Part shown: one piece after another, positions 6,912 through 15,955 of the stretch | How the letters are laid out: the number at the start of each line of letters is the position of its first letter | Numbering within the stretch: position 1 is the stretch's first letter | From: Campylobacterales bacterium | GTDB lineage: Bacteria > Campylobacterota > Campylobacteria > Campylobacterales > Sulfurospirillaceae | NCBI GenBank assembly: GCA_024280575.1 | Contig: JAJRPV010000076.1 | Coordinates: 1 to 42,664 of the forward strand | Direction of reading: 5' to 3' | Length of the DNA stretch: 42,664 bases | The notes under the pieces: model-generated | Told to the model about the DNA's origin: nothing | The model's input: only the letters and a program-made list of their open reading frames with translations | The model's database searches: none | Made by a program: the position numbers and the translations under genes

Positions 6912-8756
6912 TCAATGCAAAGCTCCTTGTGGCATTTGTTTTGGAACTTCTACCTTTTCATTTGGCATTACTTTTCTCATCTTCTTAGGAATATTTGTTT
7001 TGATACCTATATGAGAAGAACTTCCACTTTGTTTTGGTATATTTACACCTTTTTTACCAATTTCTTTCAACCTTCTATTTTTACATTTTAACTTAGCAAT
7101 CCTGTAATTATTATTTTCGCGAGATTCTTTTACAATTTTTCCATAATCAATTATAGCTTTTATAGTATGTGTTGGCATAGTTTTGTTGAAATTTCCAGGA
7201 TTCCATGTTGAAGTAATACTAGCTCCAGAACTTTTAAAATGTTTAGCAGAATCCAAATCAGCTAGACTAATTCCGCCTAGGAGTTGAGTGCCGTCATATA
7301 AAACCAAAAATGTTTTATTGGGAACATTGTAGGCAGAATTCGGCACACCACCTTTTCCTATATTTGCAGTAACAATTACAATATTGCATCTACTATTTAG
7401 AGATAAACTTTTTACAATTAAATCTGGTTTACTCATAGCAGGGTGAAGTTTTTCAATAACTCCATTATTAACAAGGGGTTTCATACATGTAAGAGTTTTT
7501 GTTTTTGCATTATTTCTCTCATTTGACTCTTTGACTGCATTATTGTTGTCTATGACCAATTTTATCCTGTTTTTACCGCTGTTTAGCTTGAGATTTTTTG
7601 TACCTGGAAACCAAATAAAACTAATCATTCCTTTCCCTCTTGAGAGTTTTTTAGCTTTATCTATCGCTCCTAGTCTAATACCTCCCCATGGTTTATTATT
7701 GTTGTACATTTGGATACTGGCACCATTACTCATACCATAACCAGAAACAGGAACTCCGCCTTTTCCAATGTTGGCAATAGTTACTTTTATACCACAACCT
7801 TTTGCGACTCTTATATCTTTTACCACTAAATCAGGTAAACTTCTTTTCATTATTGGTTTTTTTCCAATCGGTTTGAAGCTTACTTTACTGCTACATGTTA
7901 ATTTTTTTGTTTTTGCATTGTTTCTCTCGTTTGATTCTTTGACTTGTCTGGTCATATCTACTATCGCAGTAATATTTTGTGAGCCTTTTACCTTTAAGCT
8001 ACTTTTAAAAACTGCACTTCCTCCCGCTCTCAACAGTCTTTTAGATCTATCAAACTTCCATATTGTAGCTCCACCCCAATTTTTACCATTTACTTTTAGA
8101 TAAACACTTGAACTGCTTGGTTTATGTTGAGTCCATACATTTATAGGAATCTTTCCTTTTCCCACATTTCTAACCCTGACTACAACACGACAATTTTTAT
8201 CTAAGGATATATTGGAGATAACTAAATCAGGTAAACTTCTTGAAACTACCCTTCTGTGCGACCCTCTTCTTCTGTATACTTTACTTCCCAACACAAGGTC
8301 ACTAGCTGCAGCTGCTGAAGCCTTAACTCCTTTTGCTATTTCATATACAACACCATCAACCTTAACCAGTCCATTTCCGATATTTTCCCCAATTAAAATA
8401 CCATCATATATTATCGATTTTCCTATAAATATAAGACCTTTTGCCTCTAATGTATAAAAAGTTTTTCCTATCTTAAATATACTCTTAGAAGCACTTTTGG
8501 TAGTTTTATAAAGTCTTTTACCTATAAGCACATAACCTCTCCCTATGCTTTTTCCTATAATTTTACCTTTATGAAGTATATTTTTACCTTTTTTTACATA
8601 TTTTTTCCCTTTATGAATAATTTTCTTAGCTTTTTTCTTTACACTTTTATATGCTTTTTTCAGATAATTAGCTTGTAAATCAGTTACACTTCCATTTAAA
8701 GCCAAAACTGCAAACGCCACCAACATCACACCTAATATATTTCTTAACCTTTTCAT
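6912..8756 (-). CDS. secreted protein with a cationic N-terminal region and three CARDB domains
   Basis: Exported protein of 614 residues. A signal peptide covers about residues 1-29. Residues 30-165 are strongly basic, with a loose repeat of Gly-Lys pairs (KGKKYVKKGK, IGKSI, IGKRLY), which I do not recognise. Three CARDB-type adhesion domains follow at about 173-290, 306-420 and 438-560. Each opens with PDLVI or a close variant and closes with VKESNERNN or a near match; each also has conserved Cys residues. The tail (about 570-614) is basic and Pro-rich. CARDB domains are extracellular beta-sandwiches, often in adhesins. ATG start with GGAGG upstream. It is last in a same-strand cluster of exported proteins (12434 to 6912), so a surface or matrix role is likely. 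No function is established. Confidence 0.75.
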   Translation of the reverse strand: MKRLRNILGVMLVAFAVLALNGSVTDLQANYLKKAYKSVKKKAKKIIHKGKKYVKKGKNILHKGKIIGKSIGRGYVLIGKRLYKTTKSASKSIFKIGKTFYTLEAKGLIFIGKSIIYDGILIGENIGNGLVKVDGVVYEIAKGVKASAAAASDLVLGSKVYRRRGSHRRVVSRSLPDLVISNISLDKNCRVVVRVRNVGKGKIPINVWTQHKPSSSSVYLKVNGKNWGGATIWKFDRSKRLLRAGGSAVFKSSLKVKGSQNITAIVDMTRQVKESNERNNAKTKKLTCSSKVSFKPIGKKPIMKRSLPDLVVKDIRVAKGCGIKVTIANIGKGGVPVSGYGMSNGASIQMYNNNKPWGGIRLGAIDKAKKLSRGKGMISFIWFPGTKNLKLNSGKNRIKLVIDNNNAVKESNERNNAKTKTLTCMKPLVNNGVIEKLHPAMSKPDLIVKSLSLNSRCNIVIVTANIGKGGVPNSAYNVPNKTFLVLYDGTQLLGGISLADLDSAKHFKSSGASITSTWNPGNFNKTMPTHTIKAIIDYGKIVKESRENNNYRIAKLKCKNRRLKEIGKKGVNIPKQSGSSSHIGIKTNIPKKMRKVMPNEKVEVPKQMPQGALH

Positions 8757-8774
8757 TTTATCCTCCTTTAAATG

Positions 8775-8819
8775 TTAAGTTCGTATTGTTATATTATTCA
8801 CTTTTGTCTTTTGTTTCAT
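8775..8819 (-). CDS. possible 14-codon ORF upstream of the CARDB gene
   Basis: ATG AAA CAA to TAA, encoding MKQKTKVNNITIRT, with AAGGAG seven bases before the ATG. It lies in the 73-base gap between the 368-residue secreted protein and the CARDB protein. It could be a leader peptide that couples translation or a chance ORF. The ribosome site is the main support. Confidence 0.25.
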   Translation of the reverse strand: MKQKTKVNNITIRT

Positions 8820-8829
8820 ATGTTTCTCC

Positions 8830-9936
8830 TTATAATTTTATTTTTCTTTTTTCACTAATACTTGTATTTATACCGGCTTCATCATAACCTTTAACTTGCC
8901 AATAATACTCTTCTCCTTTTTTAAATTTTGTTTCAATTATCCTGTTTGATAGTTCATATTTTGAATCTCTTACGATAGCTGAAAATATTGGCTTATCACT
9001 GATACTTTCAAAAAATTCTAAAACAAAGATTTTATCTTTAATATTTTTCTGCCACGTAAAGATTTTATGCTCATCACTCAGATAATATTTTCCATCAATT
9101 GGAGACAATAGTTTTACATCTTGTAACTTTCCATTTATGTTTGCATTGACATAATACACGGCTTTTGGAAATATAATCTCCATCTTTGGGGTTGTAATTA
9201 TAAATTTTACAACATGAGTTCCTTCGCTGAAAGTCGGAAGAGCCGGAATATTTGGATATTTGAAAATTTCATTATGGGCATATGATATATTTTTTATAAC
9301 ATATGATACCTTTCTGCCATCCACTTCCCAGTAAGCCTTAAAATAACCACTGCCTACAAAACCAACACTTGCATAAACATTTAATTTTTCATACTGAGAT
9401 ACACTTGCTATCGGTCTTTTGTTGTCAAAATATAATTTTATTTTATTTACTCCAAGACTAGCAGCCATTTGAGAAGTTACATTTATTGTTGTATTAATTG
9501 GCATAGGGTTCATACCGTTCCCAGGGCATATTGCCGGAGTATAGGCTCCAAATGTTCTGGTGTATATTATTTTGTTTTTACCTAAATTTTGCGCTTTTTT
9601 CAAAACACTGTATGGGACTCTCACTCTCGTATTTACATATTTCCTATCGCCATTAACACCATCAAATGCTACATGTAGAGTTCTTGAATCTGTTCCCAAA
9701 ACTGTTGGTGTAGCACCCAAAGCACCTGGAACAGTAAACTGCCCAGACGGTGATGAAGCACCTGTGCAAATATCAGGTGGGGTGCTTGGATCAATAATTG
9801 TATATCTAAGAGAAATACTGACAGAAGTATTGCTTGCAATTTTCTTTGAAGTTGGCGATACACTATCTGCATTTGCACCAACCAATCCTATAAAAATCAC
9901 TATAACCATTTTTAAAAATATGTTTGTCGTTTTCAT
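8830..9936 (-). CDS. secreted protein with Ig/Fn3-like C-terminal region, unknown function
   Basis: Exported protein of 368 residues, not recognised as a named family. A signal peptide spans residues 1-23 (cleavage likely after ANA). The middle is beta-rich with a Cys pair (DICTG near 56, AICPG near 136). The last 95 residues resemble a fibronectin type III or Ig-like fold, with EEYYWQVKGYDEAG typical of the final strands. ATG start with AAGGAG upstream. It begins 10 bases after the beta-barrel gene and precedes the CARDB gene, so the three are probably co-transcribed. A structural or ligand-binding role at the outer surface or in the periplasm is a guess from folds and context. Confidence 0.6.
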   Translation of the reverse strand: MKTTNIFLKMVIVIFIGLVGANADSVSPTSKKIASNTSVSISLRYTIIDPSTPPDICTGASSPSGQFTVPGALGATPTVLGTDSRTLHVAFDGVNGDRKYVNTRVRVPYSVLKKAQNLGKNKIIYTRTFGAYTPAICPGNGMNPMPINTTINVTSQMAASLGVNKIKLYFDNKRPIASVSQYEKLNVYASVGFVGSGYFKAYWEVDGRKVSYVIKNISYAHNEIFKYPNIPALPTFSEGTHVVKFIITTPKMEIIFPKAVYYVNANINGKLQDVKLLSPIDGKYYLSDEHKIFTWQKNIKDKIFVLEFFESISDKPIFSAIVRDSKYELSNRIIETKFKKGEEYYWQVKGYDEAGINTSISEKRKIKL

Positions 9937-9946
9937 CTTTTACTCC

Positions 9947-11863
9947 TTAAAATATGTATTCTATAGGCAAAGAAACAAAGAAAACCAAAGTGAAATCTTC
10001 ATTCTTCGCATTTGCTATTTTATCATCTGTTGTATTATAATTGCCTCTTAGACCAAAGTTCGGATTGCTTAACCATTTTTGACTTGTTTGCAAATTATAT
10101 GCTATTCTAAATTCCGAAGTTAGAGTATTTTGTTTAGTGGCATAATCACTGCTTTTTAATTGTTCATAAGAACTGCTTAGCGAATAACTTATCTTTTGAT
10201 CCATAAAATTACCCGATAAATCCAAACCTATTGTTTTAGTATCTGTATATACTGAGGTTGGTTTATCTTTGGATCTGTTAAATGTGAAAACTGGTGAAAT
10301 ACTTATATTTTCACCCTCATATGCCGGTGTAAAAGAGTACTCACTTATCGTATTATCTTCATTTGCTGCAGTTTTATCGTCTTCTTTAGAGTAGCTATAT
10401 GTAAACTGATGAGACCAGGCATCTTTTTGATATCCAATATTAAACGAAAATTTATCACTGTTTTTATCAACCTTTGCCGTCGGGTCAGGGTCTTTTGTAC
10501 TATTTAAATGTGCTCTTTCCAAACTAACACCTATCGGGAAATTTTCAAATCCACTGTAACTATACTCAAGTGTTCCTGTTGTAGTATATACCACAGGGTA
10601 CAAAGGATTGCTTTTCACATTATCATTTTCCCTTGAAAAAGCAACATTAAAACTCTGTGTGTCATAATTTGCTGAAAAATTCGCAGCATAGCCCTCTAGG
10701 TTTTTACTACCATCTCCTCCTCCAACAACACCATAATCCGGTCCAAAATAATGATATCCTATGTCATATCCATATTTTTCACTCAATTGTCCAGAAATAT
10801 TTGCTTTATATGCCTTGTCTTTGATAGAGCCAAATGTATCGCTTGTATCAGCATCCATTTTCGAAAAATCAACTTCACCTGCAAATTGTAGTTTATCATT
10901 TATATTGTAGTTTATAGTTAAGCCGCTGACTTCACTTTTTTGCCCACCATTTGTGGAGTAACCTCCGGATCCCTCTTCAAGCATATCTCCTTTTATATAA
11001 ATACCTTTTATTTTTAATTTGTCGTCTAAAAATGCTTTCTCAAGTGTAACTCCGTTTATGTGATTTTTATTTGCACTGCTTATTCCGAGTCCTCCTCTAA
11101 AGCCAGCATACTCTTGTGCATTTGTTGAAAAAACATTTAATATATATTTATCATAGGCAAAACTAAAAAGTCCTCCACGATTTCCATATCCGCTCAATGT
11201 ATTTTCTGAAGCGTCTATGCTTATATCTCCTACCTGAACGGAAGTTTGCAATTTATCGCTTTCGTAATTTATCTGATACAGATATCCTGCTAAATCAAAT
11301 CCTTTTTTATTTTCACTTGCAGGAGCATTTTGATCCAAATATCTCAAATTTGTATTGAAAGAGTAACTCACATTTCCGTTTTTCAACTCGGTATCCAAGC
11401 CAATTCCTCCTTCTAGTTTTGAATAAGGCGTTTCATTATCAGTTGTTGGCTTTTTTATTGTAGCTTCATAGAGTGGAGAAATTGTGAGTTTATTTTCAGC
11501 AGTATCAAAATATTTTGATTGTTTTGTAGTAAAACTCAAATCTTTCTGTATATCTCCATTATCACTTGGTATCGTCACACTAAGAGTATGTTCACCTGAC
11601 GGCAATGGCATAAATGGTCTATATTCAAATCCATTCGCGTTAAAAGCAACCATCGCTGTAATGTCAGTATCATCTAGCATAATAATCATATCTTTCTTTG
11701 AAAAATTTTTATTGATTTTGCATTTAATTAAAGGTTTTTTAGAAACAACCAACTTGTTACCCGATGGAGTAAGAAGATTAATATCATCTGTTGTTAAATT
11801 ATTCTGTGAATATAAATTTGCACTCACAAATAAAAATAGAAACAATATTATAAAATTTTTCAT
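9947..11863 (-). CDS. outer-membrane beta-barrel protein with N-terminal Ig-like domain
   Basis: Predicted outer-membrane protein of 638 residues. A signal peptide covers about residues 1-20. Residues 25-115 look like an Ig-like domain (PLIKCKINKNF, GEHTLSVTIPSDNG). From about 130 on, alternating amphipathic strands rich in Tyr, Asn and Asp fit a large barrel, and the chain ends in EYIF with the C-terminal Phe expected for BAM-dependent insertion. There is no TonB plug or POTRA domain. The start is ATG at 11863 after AAGGAG; the TTG at 11869 inside that region is less likely. It lies two bases after the stop of the upstream small secreted protein. It may anchor or export its neighbours; no family is recognised. 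Confidence 0.65.
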   Translation of the reverse strand: MKNFIILFLFLFVSANLYSQNNLTTDDINLLTPSGNKLVVSKKPLIKCKINKNFSKKDMIIMLDDTDITAMVAFNANGFEYRPFMPLPSGEHTLSVTIPSDNGDIQKDLSFTTKQSKYFDTAENKLTISPLYEATIKKPTTDNETPYSKLEGGIGLDTELKNGNVSYSFNTNLRYLDQNAPASENKKGFDLAGYLYQINYESDKLQTSVQVGDISIDASENTLSGYGNRGGLFSFAYDKYILNVFSTNAQEYAGFRGGLGISSANKNHINGVTLEKAFLDDKLKIKGIYIKGDMLEEGSGGYSTNGGQKSEVSGLTINYNINDKLQFAGEVDFSKMDADTSDTFGSIKDKAYKANISGQLSEKYGYDIGYHYFGPDYGVVGGGDGSKNLEGYAANFSANYDTQSFNVAFSRENDNVKSNPLYPVVYTTTGTLEYSYSGFENFPIGVSLERAHLNSTKDPDPTAKVDKNSDKFSFNIGYQKDAWSHQFTYSYSKEDDKTAANEDNTISEYSFTPAYEGENISISPVFTFNRSKDKPTSVYTDTKTIGLDLSGNFMDQKISYSLSSSYEQLKSSDYATKQNTLTSEFRIAYNLQTSQKWLSNPNFGLRGNYNTTDDKIANAKNEDFTLVFFVSLPIEYIF

Positions 11864-11865
11864 AA

Positions 11866-12434
11866 TCAACTCCTTATATCATTTATCTTTATATTATATC
11901 TGCACTTTTTTGAGATTTTAACTATATTTGGAGCAGGAAAATTACCTCCAAATTGAAGAGTTTTATAGTATAGATCGTCCATGTATTGCCTGTAAGCCCA
12001 TAATGATTTGTATAAGGCATATGAATTAGATAGTCTTATATGGTGACTTGTATAGTTTGCTGTTGCCATAACATAAAATAAACCTCGCGTATAATTCTCC
12101 CGCGAAGTTCTCTTCGGCCAATAAATTTTAAGAGTTTTTTCGTGTTTTATAGGATTTAAAGTAATTGATTTATTTAAAGTTTTTGGACATTTGCCTTTAG
12201 AAGCTCTACATGTAAGTTTAAAAATAGATTTCGAGGCATCAAATTTTCCTATACTGGTGATGCTAGAAACTATCTCCTTTTTTTTGCCGATAAAATCCCC
12301 TAGCCCTATATTTGGCTTTATCAAAAACGACTTAGTCGTCAAATCCGATAATTTACCTATTTTTTGTGCAAAGTTTATCCCATATGAAAAAAAACCGCAA
12401 GACTAATGGTCAAAAGATATCTCAAAACCCACAT
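11866..12434 (-). CDS. small secreted protein, reading frame interrupted in a T8 tract
   Basis: First gene of the surface cluster. An ATG at 12434, six bases after AAAGGA, opens a clear signal peptide (MWVLRYLLTISLAVFF), but this frame stops soon after a run of eight T at 12387-12394 (minus strand). The rest of the protein is open in another frame: adding one T gives LAVFFSYGINFA-QKIGK, a normal signal-peptide cleavage site followed by about 165 mature residues. The mature part has a Cys pair (LTCRASKGKC) and a Tyr-rich helical segment, and no known family is recognised. An annotation that starts at the TTG at 12342 would miss the signal peptide. The break may be a sequencing error, a slippage-controlled (phase-variable) switch, or a real mutation. 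Confidence 0.6.
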
Positions 12435-12469
12435 GATTTATCCTTTATTTTACTCCCCCCTTTACATGT

Positions 12470-12475
12470 ATTATA
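12470..12475 (-). promoter_or_regulatory. candidate -10 box for the surface-protein cluster
   Basis: TATAAT on the minus strand (context CCTATAATAC), 36 bases before the ATG at 12434. It is followed by a purine-rich leader (AAAGGGGGGAG) before the AAAGGA ribosome site. No clear -35 is visible. Confidence 0.45.
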
Positions 12476-12699
12476 GGTATTTTTAAATAAATTTTGACTT
12501 AATTAGCTTATAGTTAATATAAGGTGATAATATTTTTTTATAATTGAAGTTTTTATATCAGATGTATTACAATAGTTAAAAACAATATAAATAGCCCTAT
12601 TATCATTAAATAGCAGGTTAAACCTGAAATTTTTATATTTTGTGAAATTAATTATATTTGTTTAATAAAAATATTTATGCAGTTTGTGTATAAAATGTA
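12476..12699. other. AT-rich intergenic region between accA and the surface cluster
   Basis: I see no ORF with a ribosome site here. The only structured element is a palindrome CAGGTT-A-AACCTG at 12614-12626, possibly an operator. The rest is simple AT-rich sequence, which probably holds the upstream part of the cluster promoter. Confidence 0.4.
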
Positions 12700-13638
12700 T
12701 TATTTTTCTTCGTAAGCACCGATTGAAAGTATCTTTTCTACTCTTCTTTTGACTCTTTCTTCATCACTTATATTGCTCATATCATCAAGAAATTTCAAGA
12801 AGTAGTCTTTTATAATTTTTGCGGCTCCACTTTTGTCTCTATGGGCACCAACGATAGGTTCATCCAATACATCATCAACCAAGCCCATCTTATATAAATC
12901 ATCAGCGGTTATCTTCATGGCTTTTGTAGCTGCTTCTTGTTTTAAGGGGTCATTCCACAAAATAGCGGCGCAACCTTCGGGTGAAATAACAGAAAAAACA
13001 GAGTATTTCATCATCACAAGTTTGTCTGCAACTCCTAGAGCCAATGCTCCGCCACTTCCACCTTCTCCTATAACGATAGAAAGCATTTTAGTTTTCATAT
13101 CACTAAATTCAAAAAGATTTTTAGCTATCGCTTCACTCTGCCCCCGCTCTTCAGCCTCAAGCCCTGGAAATGCACCTGGCGTGTCTATAAGAAAAAGAAT
13201 TGGAATATCAAATTTTTCTGCCATCTTGGCAATTCTAAGTGCTTTTCTATAGCCTTCAGGATGAGGCATACCAAAATTTCTTTTTAATTTATATTTTGTA
13301 CCTCTGCCTTTTTGTTGCCCAATGAGAATAACTTTTTTACCACCGATATAACCGATATATACCAATATTGCTTGATCATCACGAAAAGCTCTATCGCCGT
13401 GAATTTGATATCCGTCATCTAGAATCAACCTAACATAATCCATAAAATATGGGCGATCAGGATGGCGTGCAAGTTGTAGCTTTTGATAATCATCTAGATT
13501 TTTATAAACTTTTGAAACTTCTTTTTTAAGATTTTTTTCTAAAATTTCAACTGCTGGCATATCTCCCTTAAGTTTAGCACTAGATATTGCTTCGTCAAGT
13601 TCTTTTATGTTGTGCTCAAAATCAAGATAAGTTGCCAT
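12700..13638 (-). CDS. accA: acetyl-CoA carboxylase carboxyltransferase subunit alpha
   Basis: Alpha subunit of the carboxyltransferase that forms malonyl-CoA, the first committed step of fatty-acid synthesis. Length 312 is standard. Family features include [13 protein letters not shown] near residue 60, GQQKGR, the oxyanion/CoA region [20 protein letters not shown] (about 145-165) and [15 protein letters not shown] start at 13638. It is last in the minus-strand run gpmI-fabG-acpP-fabF-accA and lies eight bases after fabF. The beta subunit accD is not in the window. Confidence 0.97.
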   Translation of the reverse strand: MATYLDFEHNIKELDEAISSAKLKGDMPAVEILEKNLKKEVSKVYKNLDDYQKLQLARHPDRPYFMDYVRLILDDGYQIHGDRAFRDDQAILVYIGYIGGKKVILIGQQKGRGTKYKLKRNFGMPHPEGYRKALRIAKMAEKFDIPILFLIDTPGAFPGLEAEERGQSEAIAKNLFEFSDMKTKMLSIVIGEGGSGGALALGVADKLVMMKYSVFSVISPEGCAAILWNDPLKQEAATKAMKITADDLYKMGLVDDVLDEPIVGAHRDKSGAAKIIKDYFLKFLDDMSNISDEERVKRRVEKILSIGAYEEK

Positions 13639-13646
13639 TTTTTTTC

Positions 13647-14854
13647 CTAAATTCTTTTAAAGATAACTGAGCCGTTTGTCCCACCAAAACCAAAAGAGTT
13701 ACTCATGACAATATCTGCTTTAACCTCTCTTGCTACATTTGGTATATAATCCAAATCACAATCCGGATCAGGATTTACCAGATTTATAGTAGGAGGTAGT
13801 ATTTTATCTCTCATAGCCATAAGGCTGACTACTGCTTCGATTGCACCAGCAGCTCCTAGACAGTGTCCTATTTGTCCTTTTGTAGAACTAATCAAAGGAA
13901 CTTCTGAACCAAAAAGTTGCTTGATGGCAGCAGTTTCATTTTTATCATTTGCAGCCGTACTTGTTCCGTGTGCATTTATATAGTCTATTTTTGGTTTGCC
14001 TGCCATCTCAAAAGCAGCTCTCATAGCTCTAAAAGCTCCATCAGGATCTGGCGTAGTTATATGATAAGCATCTCCACTCTCGCCGAAACCTATCAACTCG
14101 CCATATATATGAGCGCCACGAGCTACTGCATCATCATATGATTCCAGTACAAGTGCGCCTGCACCTTCTCCTATAACAAATCCATCTCTGTCTTTGTCAA
14201 ACGGTCGTGATGCATGCTCGGGATCATCATTTCTAGTTGAAAGCGCTTTCATGGCTGAAAAACCACCGACTCCGTCAGCACATATGGCGGCTTCTGCTCC
14301 AACAACAAGCATTTTATCTGCACCACCTAGCATTATGGTTTTAGCAGCAGCACTAATAGCGTGAGTTCCTGCCGCACATGCCGTAACACTAGAGAGATTT
14401 GGTCCTTTAATTTTGTGTTCAATCGCAACAAAACCGCCTAGCATATTTACTAAAGCCGAAGGGATAAAAATGGCGAAATTCTTCTTGGCCCTCTTTCATT
14501 GCAAATTATTGAAGTTTTTTGAATAGCTATCAACCCGCCGATTCCCGAAGCCGAGCTAACACCAAATCTATCTCCGTCAAATGAGTCAAATTTAGCATCT
14601 TCCATGGCTTCGTGTGCAGCTTTAATGCCTAGCTGAATGAATCTATCTGCTTTTTTTACATCTTTTGGATTCATAACAGTTTTTGGATCAAAATCAGTAA
14701 TTTCTCCGGCAATTTTTACCGTGTGATTAGTTGTATCAAATGAACTAATACTTTTAATGCCACATTGTCCATCAACTATAGCCTTAAAAGAACTCTCTTT
14801 ATCAGGTCCTACCGAATTAATCATACCTAATCCTGTAACAACTACTCTTCTCAA
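13647..14854 (-). pseudogene. fabF: 3-oxoacyl-ACP synthase II, interrupted by a one-base frameshift
   Basis: Condensing enzyme that elongates acyl-ACP with malonyl-ACP. The gene is in two frames. The first part (14854 to 14450) starts RRVVVTGLGM and reaches RRISPF. The second (from about 14469 down to 13647) continues MLGGFVAIEH and holds the active-site Cys in VTACAAGTH and the two His in NAHGTSTA and GQIGHCLGAAGA. The break is at a run of five T (minus strand, 14466-14470). A sixth T would restore PFFIPSALVNMLGG, the normal family sequence, and a protein of 402 residues. FabF is usually needed for growth and both halves are well conserved, so a sequencing or assembly indel is more likely than real inactivation. 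It sits in an intact fab operon. Confidence 0.93.
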
Positions 14855-14875
14855 AACAACTCCTTAATTTGCACT

Positions 14876-14905
14876 AAAAATACACCAGGCTAAAATGCCC
14901 GGTGT
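14876..14905 (-). terminator. hairpin terminator or attenuator after acpP
   Basis: On the minus strand ACACCGGGC (14905-14897), a six-base loop and GCCTGGTGT (14890-14882) form a 9-bp stem with one G-U pair, followed by A and five T. It lies between acpP and fabF. It would make acpP more abundant than the downstream genes, which fits the high need for acyl carrier protein. Confidence 0.7.
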
Positions 14906-14916
14906 AAAAATTTATT

Positions 14917-15147
14917 CTATTTATGTTCTTCTATGTATTTTATAGCGTCATTTACAGTTATAATTTTTTCTGCATCAGTATCCGGAATTTCTATATCAAA
15001 TTTTTCTTCTAGAGCCATAACTAACTCTACTACATCCAATGAATCTGCGCCTAAATCTTCTACAAATTTCGACTCTTCTTTTACTTCATCCGGATTTACA
15101 TTTAATTGCTCAACAACTACTTCTTTTACTTCTTCAATTAGTGCCAT
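14917..15147 (-). CDS. acpP: acyl carrier protein
   Basis: Small acidic carrier of acyl chains, 76 residues. The phosphopantetheine attachment site is Ser36 in [10 protein letters not shown]. Four-helix ACP pattern and length are typical. The start is ATG at 15147, after AAAGGAGTTAGTG; the GTG directly upstream at 15150 is not needed. It lies about 55 bases after fabG and is followed by a hairpin that probably sets its expression apart from fabF. Confidence 0.97.
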   Translation of the reverse strand: MALIEEVKEVVVEQLNVNPDEVKEESKFVEDLGADSLDVVELVMALEEKFDIEIPDTDAEKIITVNDAIKYIEEHK

Positions 15148-15202
15148 CACTAACTCCTTTAAAAAATTTTTATCATTCTATCAAAAATAACTTTAAAATA
15201 CG

Positions 15203-15946
15203 CTACATGTACAATCCACCATTTACTTTTAGTGTGGTCCCTGTTACATAAGAAGAGTTGTCACTAAGTAAAAAAGCGACTGCCTGTGCAACATCTTCAG
15301 CGCTTCCAAATCTTTTTAAAGGAATTTTATCTGTATAGCTTTTTTTAACTTCCTCACTCAATTTATCCGTCATATCTGTTTCGATAAAGCCCGGAGTTAC
15401 AGAATTAAACCTAATACCTCTGGCACTTCCTTCAAATGCAAAACTTTTAGTCATAGTAATCATACCACCCTTACTTGCACTGTAATTTACTTGCCCTGCA
15501 TTGCCTGTTTCCCCTACGATAGAAGCAATATTTACAACACTGCCAAATCTTTTTTTATTCATCGCTTTAAGTGCTTCGCGACATCCGACAAATGCAGAAG
15601 TCAAATTTGTCTTTATAACAGATTCAAACTCTTCGGTTTTCATCCTGATTGCCAGTTTATCATGTGTTATACCCGCATTGTTAACTAAATATGAAAGTTC
15701 GCCGTCACTGTCAACTACGGTTTTTACCCCTTCAATAAAAGCTTTATCGTCAGCCACATCAAAACCTATAACAGCAGCAACTCCGCCATCATTTTCAATC
15801 ATCTTTTTCAAAGCATCTGCTTCATCCGGGCGTGAACGATAATTTATCCAAACTTTTAAGCCATAACCAGCAAGTGTAATAGCAATTTGTTTGCCTATAC
15901 CACTGGCTGCACCTGTTACTAAAACATTTTTACCTGTAAAATTCAT
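15203..15946 (-). CDS. fabG: 3-oxoacyl-ACP reductase
   Basis: NADPH-dependent short-chain dehydrogenase that reduces 3-oxoacyl-ACP in the elongation cycle. The nucleotide-binding TGAASGIG is at residues 11-18, the NNAG motif near 90, the catalytic Ser in NIASIVGETG near 139, and YSASK (Tyr and Lys) near 152. Length 247 is standard. ATG start with AAGGA upstream. It follows gpmI by nine bases and precedes acpP. Confidence 0.96.
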   Translation of the reverse strand: MNFTGKNVLVTGAASGIGKQIAITLAGYGLKVWINYRSRPDEADALKKMIENDGGVAAVIGFDVADDKAFIEGVKTVVDSDGELSYLVNNAGITHDKLAIRMKTEEFESVIKTNLTSAFVGCREALKAMNKKRFGSVVNIASIVGETGNAGQVNYSASKGGMITMTKSFAFEGSARGIRFNSVTPGFIETDMTDKLSEEVKKSYTDKIPLKRFGSAEDVAQAVAFLLSDNSSYVTGTTLKVNGGLYM

Positions 15947-15955
15947 TTTTGTCCT

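Noticed and set aside
9560-10051. A 163-residue plus-strand open frame across two surface genes
   Set aside because: It spans the junction of two well-supported minus-strand genes, with no ribosome site.
12614-12626. CAGGTT-A-AACCTG as a terminator of the region before accA
   Set aside because: The arms touch with a one-base centre, so it cannot form a useful hairpin; at most it is an operator.
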